A stretch of DNA of 64,000 nucleotides, from positions 90,642,061-90,706,060 of the forward strand of contig NC_065921.1 of the NCBI RefSeq assembly GCF_024586455.1. The letters are read 5' to 3'. Shown here in pieces: positions 62,147-64,000 of this stretch. The stretch's first letter is position 1; every line of letters begins with the position of its first letter. The notes under the pieces are model-generated. The model was not told the DNA's origin. It did no database searches and was given only the letters and a program-made list of their open reading frames with translations. The translations under genes were made by a program, and so were the position numbers. Source of the stretch: Bactrocera neohumeralis. Its lineage: Eukaryota > Arthropoda > Insecta > Diptera > Tephritidae.

Positions 62147-64000
62147 TAAAGTTAAAAATGTTCTCTCCAAATTGGAACTAGATATCTTCAGAACTCTTCC
62201 TTTGAGAGTGGAAAATTGCTTTAAAAATAGGACTCACTATGTTCGGCACTCTGTCCCCTATCTGCAAGGAACGCTGTAGCGACTGTAATAATTCGAATTT
62301 CGATTTCAGAGAGAATGTTTATTATAGTGTATAGTGTATACTATGCGATAATGCAAAAATCGGTTTGGCGAAAATTTCACACTGATCATCACGATCTCTT
62401 AATATTACATAACAAAATAACTTTTTAGCGTGGATGTCCCACTCATCAAGAGATATATTAGAAGACAATTTTTTTTTAATTTCAAATAGCTGTAATTAAA
62501 TACAAATTTCAAAAGAAAAACTTTAAGCCTAACGTATAGTATATTAATACATACAATTAACCATACAATCCAAACAAAATCGAAGCAGGCTCCATGAACT
62601 GACTTTTCAGCTTTCCGCCATTACAGTTTTAAATTTTGTACATACTATGTACATATATTAACTTCTTTTTTATTAAGGTCAACGACAAAATCTTCAAAAT
62701 AGATACAAATGTCAAAGAATGTTTACACAAATGAAGGAAGCGTCTGTTCAATGCCGAAATATTGTGAAAACAAATTTCACTAAAAAAAGATTTTTGCATG
62801 CGTAACATATTTCCTGTTAAACGGCACATTGTTCGTTAAGTAAAGTAGGTTTTGCCATAGTCCATGTAAAATTTGCAAATCGTCAGCGTAATTGTTTTCT
62901 ATACTTGCAATTGAATGCGTGAGCTCAACCAAGCACCTCAACTTACCCTCCTAACTATAATAAAACAATAGGTATGTTTGTAAAATAGAACACCCATTTA
63001 TTTTAGGTCATTCTTTTAGTTTCCTTAGTTAGGAGAGTTTATTACCTGCATTTATTTGCCTGCGTTCGCGGATTTTACTTATCCTTTTCCAAAAAGTAGG
63101 CGACATGTTTCACATTTGGGTCGTTCTGCGGATTATTTAGAGACCAAAAGCATCGCCGACTTTAGTATCAACACGATCATATTTAAAAGTGGCGAAACTA
63201 CTTCTTCGACCTTGTATGATTTCCTGTGCGTAATCCGAACCACGATGGATAGAACATGGTCATAGTCACATAAGTATCGCTATAGTCCGTTTCAAACATT
63301 CCGCCTGCTACATTTTTGCGATTGTTACAATTATTTTCATTTCCATTGTTATAGTGCTCTAATTATTATAAGTTATGCTTTAGATAATGCCCTGAACAAA
63401 AGAGCAGATTATCTCCACTGCGGTTTTTCTTTTCCTAAATATGTACACACTGGTTTTTGTATTTAATTAGAGCATAGAAGAGGATTGCGCAAGCAAGAAT
63501 GATAAAATGTATTTTAAGAGAAGTAATATTTTGTTTTAATAATTTAAAAAGGATACTCGACAGAAATTCTAACTATTGAAATAATATATTATTGATGCGT
63601 AAAACTATGTAGTAAACAGCTTATTCATTTAGTGCATGATCATTACATGGACAGCAAATCGCATCTGTGGCAATTATAGTGGATTACCCAATATCAAAAG
63701 TTGTTTATATAAAAAACTATTAATACTATGGATATATAATTATTATAATTAATATTATTAAGCCACTGTGAGATATATATTAAGACAAAAAAGCACGCGG
63801 AAATTGTAATTAAATTCCCCGAGTAAATGATATTTTTAAAAATTCTATTCTGCTAAGTTGATAGGACTATCTTTAATTACTATGCCAAATAAGAGCGAAC
63901 TCTGTCCACCAGTTTATTTAGAGCAATGTTGTACCGATGTAAGTAGGTACACCTCAGTAGTGTGTTGCGAATATTACAATGGATCTTAGATCTCTTCATG
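62147..64000. other. Gene-free interval to window end
   Basis: AT-rich sequence. A stretch near 63045-63270 is GC-richer and open for 69 codons on the plus strand (MPAFADFTYPFPKSRRHV...), with no family recognised. The rest has no coding signal. Confidence 0.4.

Noticed and set aside
1..64000. CRISPR arrays, bacterial operons or phage genes
   Set aside because: No regularly spaced identical repeats with unique spacers and no prokaryotic gene organisation; the simple repeats are eukaryotic microsatellites.

Overview
The window looks like AT-rich, repeat-rich non-coding DNA from a higher dipteran fly, most likely a tephritid-type fruit fly. This is an inference from three things: hundreds of short TATGTA/TACATA arrays, GTCY-containing dispersed repeats of the dipteran mini-me kind, and a mix of mariner, Tc1, Helitron and non-LTR remnants usual in such genomes. 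Nothing bacterial is present: no operons, Shine-Dalgarno sites, rRNA or CRISPR. The window is best read as a gene desert or the inside of one or more very large introns.

Only one convincing intact protein gene is visible: a single-exon 198-codon ORF on the minus strand (54621-55217). Its protein resembles the ciliary microtubule-inner-protein family CFAP107 (C1orf158). Three other stretches have protein-like composition but are unproven: a short exon-like helical segment (3651-3726), a frame-shifted block (45417-45850), and GC-richer blocks near 58385-58760 and 63045-63270.

Mobile DNA dominates. From left to right: dispersed GTCY-type repeats (about 1-452, 1235-1826, 8379-9318, 12205-12860, 27790-28815, 41279-42350, 43880-44460); an internally deleted mariner (5335-5996); the 3' end of a non-LTR retrotransposon (9975-10440) abutting a broken Helitron (10446-11304); a 659-bp near-perfect palindrome flanked by TA (11307-11965); a recent 475/515-bp tandem duplication (12741-13730); a Tc1/mariner-class transposase remnant (27375-27790, minus); a Helitron with both termini preserved (33501-35656); a decayed Tc1 remnant (39900-40470); a 532-bp TTAA-flanked MITE (46287-46818); a complete but dead Tc1-like element with TIRs and TA duplications (48725-50265), followed closely by a mariner fragment (50335-50760); an internally deleted mariner with TIRs and TA duplications (55595-56506); a mini-me-like element carrying a 154-bp tandem repeat (58821-59497); and a TIR element with an extra internal terminus (61143-61846).

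All recognisable transposases and the Helitron Rep/helicase are broken by stops, frameshifts or deletions, so none of these elements could mobilise itself. The remaining intervals hold AT-rich unique sequence and simple repeats. I saw no tRNA, rRNA or other structured RNA gene.
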